6,651 nt of DNA from Planctomycetota bacterium (GTDB lineage: Bacteria > Planctomycetota > SZUA-567). Positions 1 through 5,541 of the stretch are shown here, piece after piece. The translations under genes and the position numbers were made by a program. The notes under the pieces were generated by a model. That model ran no database searches, was not told the DNA's origin, and was given only the letters and a program-made list of their open reading frames with translations. The first letter of the stretch is position 1. The number at the start of each line of letters is the position of its first letter. The stretch covers positions 1 through 6,651 of the forward strand of contig JAJBSZ010000483.1 in NCBI GenBank assembly GCA_020861125.1, in the 5' to 3' direction.

Positions 1-98
1 GTGGTGTACTATGAAAAAGAGAAGACGGAACCGGTGTGTGCGCCCCGAAAAATGACCGGCTGCTGGCAGGCTTGCGCCCGGTTCTGTAAGGAGATTCT

Positions 99-752
99 AT
101 GGCTCTTCCCTATGCGAGGAACCAGTACCTCAAAACGCAGATTGAAACCGCATCCAAGGAACAGTTGGTGGTCATGCTTTTCGACGGCATCATCCGTTTC
201 ACCGAACTGGCGCGGACGGCCATGCGGGAAAAGCGGATCGAAGACACCCATCACCTGCTGATGCGGGCCCAGGCCATTGTCATGGAATTGATCTGTACTG
301 TCGACAAGGAAGCAGGCGGTGAAGTTGCCGCTAATATGATGAGCCTGCACGCCTACGCCTTCAACTGCCTTATCGTCGCCAACCTAAAGAAGGACGAGGG
401 AAAAATCGACGAGGTGCAGAAAATCTACCGCGAGCTGCGCGAAGCCTGGACCGGCGCCATGGGCGTCCTGGGCCTGACCGGCAAGGACGAAGGCTCCGCC
501 GATGCGCCGGCCAAACCGCTGCCGGCCGCGACGGGCAAGGCTGTCGCCGCCGCCGGTGCCAAGCCCACCGCCGCTCCGGCCAGCCCGACGCCGTTGTCCG
601 CCGCCGCCGCGCCGGCCATTCCCCTTGCCAGTGGTTACGGGATGGGGAAGACTGCGGCCTTTGCCAGCACGCTTCCCGCTCCTTCAGCGGAAGCTGCGGG
701 CCAGCGGCCCCTGGCCAATGGCTACGCTGCCGGAACCCGAAGTATTGCCTGA
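99..752 (+). CDS. fliS: FliS flagellin export chaperone with long Ala/Pro-rich tail
   Basis: FliS binds the C-terminal helix of newly made flagellin in the cytoplasm, prevents premature polymerisation and delivers it to the flagellar export apparatus. Residues 1-125 match the family: an N-terminal YxxNQYLKTQIETAS-type segment, then the hallmark LFDGIIRF at about 27-34 (family LYDGAIRF), then helices containing HLLMRAQAIVMEL, GGEVAANM and NLKKDEGKIDEV. A typical FliS is about 125-135 residues. This one has 217, because residues 126-217 form a low-complexity Ala/Pro/Gly tail with a duplicated motif (PLASGY at 175-180, PLANGY at 204-209). The ATG is supported by TAAGGAG at 87-93 with a 5-nt spacer. 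No fliT-like gene follows; the gene is succeeded by a hairpin-rich gap. Family identity of the N-terminal part is near certain. The role of the tail is unknown. Confidence 0.93.
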   Translation: MALPYARNQYLKTQIETASKEQLVVMLFDGIIRFTELARTAMREKRIEDTHHLLMRAQAIVMELICTVDKEAGGEVAANMMSLHAYAFNCLIVANLKKDEGKIDEVQKIYRELREAWTGAMGVLGLTGKDEGSADAPAKPLPAATGKAVAAAGAKPTAAPASPTPLSAAAAPAIPLASGYGMGKTAAFASTLPAPSAEAAGQRPLANGYAAGTRSIA

Positions 753-787
753 AAACGGCACCGTGTTACGCACGTACCACTACCACG

Positions 788-823
788 CAGCGTTCAGTCG
801 TCGGCTGAACGCTGTTGGCTTTT
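788..823 (+). terminator. Candidate weak terminator hairpin after fliS
   Basis: CAGCGTTCAG at 788-797 pairs perfectly with CTGAACGCTG at 805-814 around a 7-nt loop, and a G-T pair can extend the base. The following bases are TTGGCTTTT, only a poor U-tract. It lies 36 bp after the fliS stop and is the best candidate to end the fliS transcript. It could instead be a stable 3' RNA structure without terminating activity. Confidence 0.5.
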
Positions 824-841
824 CCACGGAGGTCAGGACAA

Positions 842-878
842 TAAAAAAGCGGTTCAACCGGGGGAGAGGTTGAACCGC
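842..878 (-). terminator. Intrinsic terminator on the minus strand (or structured element)
   Basis: GCGGTTCAACC (849-859) and GGTTGAACCGC (868-878) are perfect 11-bp complements around an 8-nt loop. Read on the minus strand, the stem is followed directly by TTTTTTAT, the classical form of a rho-independent terminator. No convincing minus-strand gene lies to its right to be terminated. It may therefore end an untranslated transcript, stop antisense transcription towards fliS, or simply be a structured element. On the plus strand it has no U-tract. Confidence 0.55.
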
Positions 879-879
879 C

Positions 880-899
880 AGGGCCTGGGGGGAGGCCCT
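880..899. repeat. Short inverted repeat (7-bp stem, G-loop)
   Basis: AGGGCCT (880-886) and AGGCCCT (893-899) form a perfect 7-bp stem around a loop of six G. It begins two bases after the preceding 11-bp hairpin. Neither strand shows a U-tract next to it, so it is not a terminator by itself. It may be one element of a compound RNA fold with its neighbours. Confidence 0.45.
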
Positions 900-960
900 C
901 GGGGATGGGTCGGGAGAAGAAAAACCGGACGCCTTCTGCGATAGGGCTATATAAAAAGCC

Positions 961-1001
961 ACCCCCGGGTAGGGAAGGAGGAGGAGTTTCCTGCCGGGGG
1001 T
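961..1001. repeat. Long imperfect hairpin
   Basis: ACCCCCGG (961-968) pairs with CCGGGGGT (994-1001). Inside it AGGGAA (971-976) pairs with TTTCCT (987-992, with one G-T pair), giving a 14-bp stem with a small asymmetric bulge and a purine-rich loop. On the minus strand the stem is followed by GGCTTTTTATA, so it too resembles a minus-strand terminator, about 80 bp upstream (in minus-strand sense) of the stronger one at 842-878. On the plus strand it is followed by a purine-rich, Shine-Dalgarno-like stretch. Confidence 0.4.
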
Positions 1002-1069
1002 TGGGAGAAGGAGTCTTTGAATGTCAGTTCACTAACTACCTGTCCTGGGCTTTTACCGTCCCCTCGCCG

Positions 1070-1119
1070 TTTTTTTCTTTTTTTTATCAGGGAATGAGGT
1101 TTTTTTTCTGGCAGGGAAT
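1070..1119. repeat. Poly-T runs with imperfect direct repeat
   Basis: T7 (1070-1076), T8 (1078-1085) and T8 (1100-1107) stand out in GC-rich DNA. The octanucleotide CAGGGAAT follows the second and third runs (1088-1095 and 1112-1119), giving an imperfect direct repeat with a period of 22-24 bp. No GC-rich stem directly precedes the runs, so they do not form a recognisable plus-strand terminator. They may act as an AT-rich upstream promoter element for queH, or be the product of slippage and duplication. Confidence 0.4.
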
Positions 1120-1123
1120 TCTC

Positions 1124-1151
1124 TTGCCGCCGTGCTCCGACATTCGACAAT
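1124..1151 (+). promoter_or_regulatory. Weak candidate sigma-70-type promoter for queH
   Basis: TTGCCG (1124-1129) and GACAAT (1146-1151) are separated by 16 bp, and each matches its consensus hexamer at four of six positions. Poly-T runs lie just upstream and could serve as an AT-rich upstream element. It would place the start of transcription about 50 bp before queH. The assignment rests on consensus resemblance alone. Confidence 0.25.
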
Positions 1152-1209
1152 ACGGATGAGCCGGTCCCCGGGACTGCCCTGGCGGAGCCAATATGGCTGA
1201 GGACGGGTG

Positions 1210-1824
1210 ATGGGTCAGGAAATGATGCTGCTGCATGTGTGTTGCGCCCCGTGCCTGGCGGCGGCGCGGGCAACTCTGGCCCGCGATACCGGCGGCGGTT
1301 TTCCGGCGGTGGCGGGTCTGGTTTTTTACAACCCCAATATCCATCCCCTTATCGAGTTCCGGCGGCGGGTGAAGGCGTTACGGCTTTATCTTGAAAGAAA
1401 CCCGGTCCCGGCAGAAATTAATGACAACTACGGTCTGCGGGTCTTTCTGGAACGGGTCCATCAGCCATGGTCCGGCCAGGACCGGCAGGAACGATGCCGT
1501 CTCTGTTACCAGCTGCGGCTCGGAGAGACTGCGCGGCGGGCCGCCCTCGCCGGCTATGCGGGTTTTTCCTCCACGCTGTTGGCAAGCCGGGAGCAGGATC
1601 GCGACCTGGTGGCGGCGGTGGGGCAGGCCGAGGCCGAGCGGTACGGCATTCGGTTTTACCAGGGTGACCTTCGGCGGTTTTTGCCCGATGAAAAGGAACT
1701 CCGCGGTATCTACCGGCAACAGTATTGCGGATGTATCTTTTCCGAAGAAGAGCGGTACCGCGCCACCACCACGCATTTGTACCGGTCCGGCGGCCCAGCC
1801 GCCCACCCGACCGGTGGTATTTAA
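1210..1824 (+). CDS. queH: Epoxyqueuosine reductase QueH
   Basis: QueH reduces epoxyqueuosine to queuosine in the wobble position of GUN-anticodon tRNAs. It is the cobalamin-independent alternative to QueG. The 204-residue protein has the family (formerly DUF208) signatures in order: LLHVCCAPC at 7-15, NPNIHP with a following EFRRR at 41-53, CRLCYQLRL at 96-104, FSSTLLASREQD at 119-130, and YCGCIFSEE at 172-180. The Cys pair (11-12) and the CxxC (96/99), which the family uses for metal/Fe-S binding, are all present, so it should be active. GTG 1207, ATG 1210, ATG 1222 and ATG 1225 are possible starts. ATG 1210 is favoured by GAGGA at 1199-1203 with a 6-nt spacer. Family members usually begin only a few residues before LLHVCC, so 1222 or 1225 is also plausible. 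The stop TAA is part of the Shine-Dalgarno of the next gene, suggesting co-transcription. Confidence 0.95.
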   Translation: MGQEMMLLHVCCAPCLAAARATLARDTGGGFPAVAGLVFYNPNIHPLIEFRRRVKALRLYLERNPVPAEINDNYGLRVFLERVHQPWSGQDRQERCRLCYQLRLGETARRAALAGYAGFSSTLLASREQDRDLVAAVGQAEAERYGIRFYQGDLRRFLPDEKELRGIYRQQYCGCIFSEEERYRATTTHLYRSGGPAAHPTGGI

Positions 1825-1833
1825 GGATACTAC

Positions 1834-3150
1834 ATGCTGCGCTGGCTGTTCAGACTGGTCGTAGTCGGTGTTTTGGGCTTCGTCGCCTACCGTTTCCTCT
1901 ATTTGGAAGCGCCGAACCGGCCTGTTTCCGCCCCGATACCGGACATGCTGGCCGCCAACCTTCCCGGCCGTGGCAGCCACGGCCAGCCGGAAATTCGGGT
2001 TCTGGTGGCAGAGGCTCTGGATAGCGCCCTCCTCACCATCAACGGTCGGGTCCGGATGGAGGCGGTCACCACCGGCATGCAAACCCGGTCCGGCGTGTTC
2101 TCCCAATCGGTGACGGTGGATGTTATTCCCACGGGACAGGGCGTCAAGGTCGGCGAGGACCTTTATGTCCGGGTCCGGCTGAAAAACCTGGACAACCAGC
2201 CACTCCGCCTCACCTGGGGCAGCGGCAGCGATGAAACCACCATCGCCATTCCCCATGAGATCGAGATGTACGGCACCCACGTCAACGACGGCGGCCGGAG
2301 CCGCGCCAAGGTGCGGGTGCTGGCCCGGCTTCCCATCGAAGATTATTTGTACGGCGTAGTGGCGGGGGAGGTGCCGACCAGTTGGCCGCTGGAAGCCCTC
2401 AAAGCCCAGGCGGTGGCCAGTCGCTCCTTCGCCTACTTCGAGGTCCGGCGGCGCCAGAACGACGAATACGATGTCCATGCCAGCACCCGTTCCCAGGTAT
2501 GGCGGCCGTCCCTGGCGGTGGAACCGCAGGTGAAGCGGGCGGTGGATTCCACGGCCGGCATCGTCATCACCGAAAAAAATGCCCTGATCAAAACCTTTTT
2601 CCATTCCGAGTGCGGCGGGTATACTGCCGACGCCCGCTGGGTATTTACCAAAACGCCCATTCTCGCCCTTTCCGGGGTCCGCTGCCCGCGCTGCTCCGAC
2701 CCCCGGAACAAACCCACTTCCTGGACGGTCACCTACACCCGGCAGGAGATCCAGCAGCGGCTGCGCCGGGCCGGCGTCCTGAAAGGGCCGGGTGACATTC
2801 GCGTCATCCAGGGTCTCGATGCCGAGGGCCGGGCCATGGGGAACCGGGCGTTGGGCCGGGTCGTCACCGTGCAGATCGCCATGGCTGGCGATCGTGGGGT
2901 GACGGTGCGGGTTCCCGCCAATGAGTTCCGCCTGGCCATGGGAGCCGACCGCCGGAATATCGCCAGTACCTATATGACTATCGAAGACGGCAGTGAGCCG
3001 CGCATCACCTTTTCCGGTCTCGGCTGGGGCCACGGGGTCGGCCTGTGCCAGCACGGTGCCGCCTTTGCCGCGGACAAATTGCGCTTCGAGTTCATCGATA
3101 TCCTTCGCCTGTACTACCCGGGTTGCAAATTGGTTCGCCTTTGGGGGTAG
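1834..3150 (+). CDS. SpoIID/LytB-domain protein, membrane-anchored putative peptidoglycan lytic enzyme
   Basis: Residues 4-23 form a hydrophobic N-terminal segment preceded by Arg and lacking an obvious cleavage site, so the protein is probably anchored in the inner membrane with its bulk in the periplasm. The SpoIID/LytB domain covers roughly 155-430: LPIEDYLYGVVAGEVP (166-181), KAQAVASRSFAYFEV (190-204), SQVWRPS (220-226), KTFFHSECGGYTADA (253-267) and GWGHGVGLCQHGA (397-409). In Bacillus sporulation SpoIID is a lytic transglycosylase that cuts glycan strands stripped of stem peptides. Its catalytic Glu corresponds to E179 here. Homologues in non-sporulating bacteria are widespread and their roles are less clear, with cell-wall turnover the likely one. 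Three Cys (260, 284, 287) lie in the middle of the domain. TAAGGA at 1822-1827 gives a Shine-Dalgarno 6 nt before the ATG, overlapping the queH stop. A strong terminator follows at 3188. Sporulation is not implied. Confidence 0.92.
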   Translation: MLRWLFRLVVVGVLGFVAYRFLYLEAPNRPVSAPIPDMLAANLPGRGSHGQPEIRVLVAEALDSALLTINGRVRMEAVTTGMQTRSGVFSQSVTVDVIPTGQGVKVGEDLYVRVRLKNLDNQPLRLTWGSGSDETTIAIPHEIEMYGTHVNDGGRSRAKVRVLARLPIEDYLYGVVAGEVPTSWPLEALKAQAVASRSFAYFEVRRRQNDEYDVHASTRSQVWRPSLAVEPQVKRAVDSTAGIVITEKNALIKTFFHSECGGYTADARWVFTKTPILALSGVRCPRCSDPRNKPTSWTVTYTRQEIQQRLRRAGVLKGPGDIRVIQGLDAEGRAMGNRALGRVVTVQIAMAGDRGVTVRVPANEFRLAMGADRRNIASTYMTIEDGSEPRITFSGLGWGHGVGLCQHGAAFAADKLRFEFIDILRLYYPGCKLVRLWG

Positions 3151-3187
3151 TGGACAACCAGAGTATTTCCAACCGCTTCTTTTGCTG

Positions 3188-3210
3188 ACCGCCTCCGGGC
3201 GGTTTTTTTT
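3188..3210 (+). terminator. Rho-independent terminator of the queH-spoIID-like unit
   Basis: ACCGCC (3188-3193) pairs with GGCGGT (3198-3203) around a TCCG loop, and the stem runs into an uninterrupted T8 (3203-3210). It lies 37 bp after the SpoIID-like stop codon. It should isolate the downstream TPR gene transcriptionally, so that gene needs its own promoter. Confidence 0.9.
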
Positions 3211-3230
3211 ATGGAACGTTGCCAGCGAAG

Positions 3231-3303
3231 CTGTCTCCGGAGCGTGCCTACAATAACAAAAAGGCAAGGTATCGATAATGATGCCGCAGAACTCCGGAGA
3301 CAG
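3231..3303. promoter_or_regulatory. 12-bp inverted repeat in the 5' region of the TPR gene, covering its ribosome-binding site
   Basis: CTGTCTCCGGAG (3231-3242) and CTCCGGAGACAG (3292-3303) are perfect reverse complements separated by 49 bp. Each contains the 8-bp palindrome CTCCGGAG. The right arm covers the Shine-Dalgarno GGAGA (3296-3300) of the ATG at 3306. Between the arms, TGCCT (3245-3249) and AGGCA (3262-3266) can form a nested stem. TACAAT at 3249-3254 resembles a -10 box but has no good -35 at 16-18 bp. If transcription starts upstream of 3231, the arms could fold and hide the ribosome-binding site. If it starts near 3261, the arms would instead be a pair of operator-like half sites flanking the promoter. 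Confidence 0.5.
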
Positions 3304-3305
3304 GT

Positions 3306-5453
3306 ATGCGAACGTTTATTCTATTGATAGTATGTGTCTTAACGGGCTATGGAGGGGCGCACGCGGCCTTCTATGGCGATTTTCTCGTATCCGACGCCTT
3401 GCGGCCGGCGGTACGGTCACTGCAAGGACATGGCAACCGGACCGCGATCGTGGTGAACCCCTACGAAAGCGCTCCGTTCGTCCTCTACCTGCCGGAGGCG
3501 GCCACCGTGACCAACGGGTCGCCCCTGCAGGATATCGCCGGACGGTTGCATAACGGTGAAGAAATCGTGCTGTACAATCTGGGCGGTCGCGGCTGGTTTG
3601 GTTCGCGCCGAACGCAGCCCGACGGTGTTGTGTTGTATGACGGCTACGTCTACCGCAACCAGATGATCTACAATGTCGCGTTTTCCCTGCAAAACGGGCA
3701 GCCGGCGGATGCGGCGGTGTTGGGGGCGTTGGCCCGCGTGTATTGTATGCCCGGCCAGAATGGTTCCCCAGCCGGCCAAACCGTGGCGGCCGCAATGGAT
3801 GCGTTGGAAAATGGGGAATGGGACAGCATGGAGCAGCTCCTGGCGGAAGCCGGCGGGCTGGACGCTGGGAACTGGGCTGTGCCGTTCCTCGCCGGCCGTC
3901 TGGCCGAGTATAACCAGGATCTCCTCGCCGCCCGCGGTTTGTACGCCCAGGCCTCTAATCTATGGCCGACTGACATCGAGCTGGCAGCCCGTACCGCATC
4001 CATGGAAAGCCTGGCCGTGGATGGCGACAACGGGGTGGCAGCCCTCGGCGCCCTTGCCGCCATGAGTCCTGAGGAGGCGGTGATTTGGGAGGAATTGGGC
4101 CGCATTTTCCTGGCGGCGGAAGATTTCGACGTGGCCAAATCCTATTTTGATGAGGCAGCGGCGGTGAATCCCAGCTCGGAAACCGCGCTGTACAACCTTT
4201 CCTTCCTCCACGCCGAGGCGGGAGAATACGATGACGCGCTTCGTCGGGCCCGGGAATTCGTGCACTTTTACCCGTGGACTCCCAACGGCACCGTGCCCGA
4301 CGTCACCGACGCGCCCGGCCTTGGCGATTCCCGGGTGCGCGCCATCCTGAATGAGCCGTTGCCGTTGGGACGCATTGCCGACTACGCCGGCGCCCGGCAG
4401 TTCACTATCCTGCCGTTGAGCCATCCGGAAGTGGAACAGGTGCTGCAGGTCATCCACGTCCCCGTCCACACCACCGTCTACCAGCCGTCGCCGGTGTATA
4501 TTCCCCGCGTGACCTTCGGCTGGTTGTGGCACCCCGGGTTCTACCGGCCGTGGCTGCGACCGGGTTCCATCGGCCATCGGCCTCGCCCGCCCTTCGGCGG
4601 TCATTTTCGGCCTGGCCTGACGCCCCCGCGTCCGGGTCCCGGTCCAGGGATTGGGCCGCCCCCCGGTGGCCCGCCGGGCGACAACAACCGACCCGGTACC
4701 GGGTCGCGCCCCCAGCCGCCCAGCGGCGGCAACCGGCCGCAACCGCCGACGGAAGGCAACCGGCCGCGGCCACCGACTGAGGGAAACCGGCCCCAGCCGC
4801 CGACTGGAGGGAACCGTCCCCAGCCACCGGCTGAGGGAAACCGTCCGCAGCCGCCGAGCGCTGGCAACCGGCCGCGGCCGCCAGAGGAAACCACCCGGCC
4901 CCAGCCGCCCAGTGCTGGTAATCGGCCACAGCCGCCGAGCGCCGGCAACCGTCCCCAGCCGCCGACCACGACCCGGCCGTCAACGCCTGAAGCCAGTGTG
5001 CGGCCCCTTCCCGCGCCGCTGCCCACCCGGCCGGTCACCCGACCGGGGATCGCCGTGCCGGACCGCACCCGTCCGACCGTTCCGGAGCGGCCGACTGTGT
5101 CTCCGCCCGTGGATCGTCAGCCCAACCTGACCGACCGGACGCGACCGGCGCATCCCACGGCGCCAACCGGGTCCGTCACCCGACCGGTCCAACCCACGAC
5201 CCGTCCGGCCCAGCCTACGACCCGTCCGGCCCAGCCTACGACCCGGCCGGCTCAGCCCGTTACCCGGCCGTCGCAACCCACGGTCCGACCGGAGACCCGT
5301 CCATCCCAACCCGCCGCCGGGCGGACACCGAGCCGCCCAACGGTCGAGCGGCCATCCCGGGTGGAGCAGACGGCCCGTCGTTCGCCTGCCACCGACGCCC
5401 GAGCCCGACCGGAACGGGAGGTGTTGGAAGAACGCACCCGTCAGCGTCGCTAA
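3306..5453 (+). CDS. Secreted TPR-like protein with long Arg/Pro-rich repeat tail
   Basis: I do not recognise a characterised homologue. Residues 1-20 are a signal peptide (hydrophobic core ILLIVCVLTGYGG, cleavage predicted after AHA at 18-20). Residues 21-130 form a globular N-terminal domain rich in beta-like stretches. Residues about 160-325 are helical with at least two TPR-like units: 188-222 around FLAGRLAEYNQDLLAARGLY, and 256-322, whose first unit contains WEELGRIFLAAEDFDVAKSY. Residues 372-420 are rich in His, Pro, Tyr and Trp (for example FGWLWHPGFYRPW). From about 424 to 676 the chain is almost entirely Pro/Arg/Gly/Thr and contains two tandem-repeat families. The last 40 residues are strongly basic (ending RTRQRR). 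A periplasmic or surface scaffold whose cationic, extended tail contacts peptidoglycan or anionic polymer is a reasonable inference but unproven. Start ATG 3306 has GGAGA at 3296-3300, 5 nt upstream. Terminators lie on both sides, so it is probably monocistronic. Confidence 0.85.
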   Translation: MRTFILLIVCVLTGYGGAHAAFYGDFLVSDALRPAVRSLQGHGNRTAIVVNPYESAPFVLYLPEAATVTNGSPLQDIAGRLHNGEEIVLYNLGGRGWFGSRRTQPDGVVLYDGYVYRNQMIYNVAFSLQNGQPADAAVLGALARVYCMPGQNGSPAGQTVAAAMDALENGEWDSMEQLLAEAGGLDAGNWAVPFLAGRLAEYNQDLLAARGLYAQASNLWPTDIELAARTASMESLAVDGDNGVAALGALAAMSPEEAVIWEELGRIFLAAEDFDVAKSYFDEAAAVNPSSETALYNLSFLHAEAGEYDDALRRAREFVHFYPWTPNGTVPDVTDAPGLGDSRVRAILNEPLPLGRIADYAGARQFTILPLSHPEVEQVLQVIHVPVHTTVYQPSPVYIPRVTFGWLWHPGFYRPWLRPGSIGHRPRPPFGGHFRPGLTPPRPGPGPGIGPPPGGPPGDNNRPGTGSRPQPPSGGNRPQPPTEGNRPRPPTEGNRPQPPTGGNRPQPPAEGNRPQPPSAGNRPRPPEETTRPQPPSAGNRPQPPSAGNRPQPPTTTRPSTPEASVRPLPAPLPTRPVTRPGIAVPDRTRPTVPERPTVSPPVDRQPNLTDRTRPAHPTAPTGSVTRPVQPTTRPAQPTTRPAQPTTRPAQPVTRPSQPTVRPETRPSQPAAGRTPSRPTVERPSRVEQTARRSPATDARARPEREVLEERTRQRR
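4704..4973 (+). repeat. 27-bp in-frame tandem repeats, about ten units (NRPxPPxxG)
   Basis: About ten consecutive 9-residue units of the form N-R-P-(Q/R)-P-P-x-x-G occur at residues 467-556 of the TPR/Pro-rich protein. The positions after PP vary (SG, TE, TG, AE, SA, EE, TT) and some units have lost the Asn or Gly. The period is a multiple of three, so gain or loss of units would keep the frame. Codon choices differ between units, suggesting an old or diverged array rather than a very recent expansion. Confidence 0.9.
5175..5279 (+). repeat. 21-bp in-frame tandem repeats, about five units (TTRPAQP)
   Basis: Five 7-residue units occur at residues 624-658: VTRPVQP, three copies of TTRPAQP, and VTRPSQP. 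Related fragments (TVRP, ETRPSQP) follow. Two neighbouring 21-bp units are identical at the DNA level, which indicates more recent duplication than in the 27-bp array of the same gene. Confidence 0.88.
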
Positions 5454-5487
5454 GCCGGTACGCTCACGGGAACTCTTTGAAACGCAC

Positions 5488-5519
5488 ACGGGACGCCGCA
5501 CCGGGCGGCGTCCCGTTTT
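5488..5519 (+). terminator. Strong hairpin terminator between convergent genes
   Basis: ACGGGACGCCGC (5488-5499) pairs perfectly over 12 bp with GCGGCGTCCCGT (5505-5516) around a 5-nt loop, followed by T4. It lies 34 bp after the TPR gene stop and 22 bp beyond the stop of the opposing SDR gene. It probably ends the TPR transcript. On the minus strand the U-tract is poor (GTGTGCGTTT), but the stem may still serve the SDR transcript. Confidence 0.85.
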
Positions 5520-5541
5520 AAACGAGATTCCTGCCGGCGGA

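Larger units (their letters stand above)
753..1209. other. Hairpin-rich intergenic region between fliS and queH
   Basis: This 457-bp stretch holds no convincing protein gene. Open frames on both strands have low-complexity or random-looking translations that read through the hairpins and poly-T tracts. What it does hold, left to right: a 10-bp perfect hairpin (788-814), an 11-bp perfect hairpin with a minus-strand U-tract (842-878), a 7-bp hairpin (880-899), a long imperfect hairpin (961-1001), a purine-rich stretch ending in a good Shine-Dalgarno plus a four-codon ORF (1008-1035), three poly-T runs (1070-1107), and a weak candidate promoter before queH. It separates the flagellar gene from an unrelated transcription unit. 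It may encode an untranslated RNA, but that is inference. Confidence 0.6.

Noticed and set aside
1..98. Short open frames before fliS, including ATG at 11-13 with a 14-codon ORF, and the possible end of an upstream gene
   Set aside because: None has a visible ribosome-binding site or recognisable sequence, and too little lies inside the window to identify an upstream gene such as fliD.
850..860. GGTTCAA resembling a tRNA T-loop
   Set aside because: It is part of an 11-bp perfect hairpin, with no acceptor stem, anticodon arm or other tRNA element around it.
1110..1127. A sigma-54-like TGGCA ... TTGC arrangement upstream of queH
   Set aside because: The GG and GC elements are 16 bp apart instead of the required 12, so it does not fit a -24/-12 promoter.
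905..1159. An 84-codon plus-strand frame in the fliS-queH gap
   Set aside because: It translates poly-T tracts into Phe runs and a hairpin into Pro/Gly stretches. It has no domain, no good ribosome-binding site at its first ATG, and looks non-coding.
947..1273. Minus-strand frames that could have explained the terminator at 842-878
   Set aside because: The translations are low in hydrophobic core and rich in Ser/Pro/Lys, they overlap the start of queH, and no convincing Shine-Dalgarno precedes them.
1834..3150. SpoIID domain as evidence of a spore former
   Set aside because: SpoIID/LytB domains are common in non-sporulating bacteria. No other sporulation gene is present, and the neighbour is a tRNA-modification gene.
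1378..3267. A 629-codon open frame on the minus strand opposite queH and the SpoIID-like gene
   Set aside because: The plus-strand genes have unmistakable family motifs throughout. The minus frame is a GC-rich shadow with Gly/His/Pro-rich, featureless sequence, and its start lies across the 3188-3210 terminator.
4704..5279. Tandem repeats considered as a CRISPR array
   Set aside because: The units are contiguous without spacers, have codon periodicity (27 and 21 bp), and lie inside an open Pro/Arg-rich coding frame.
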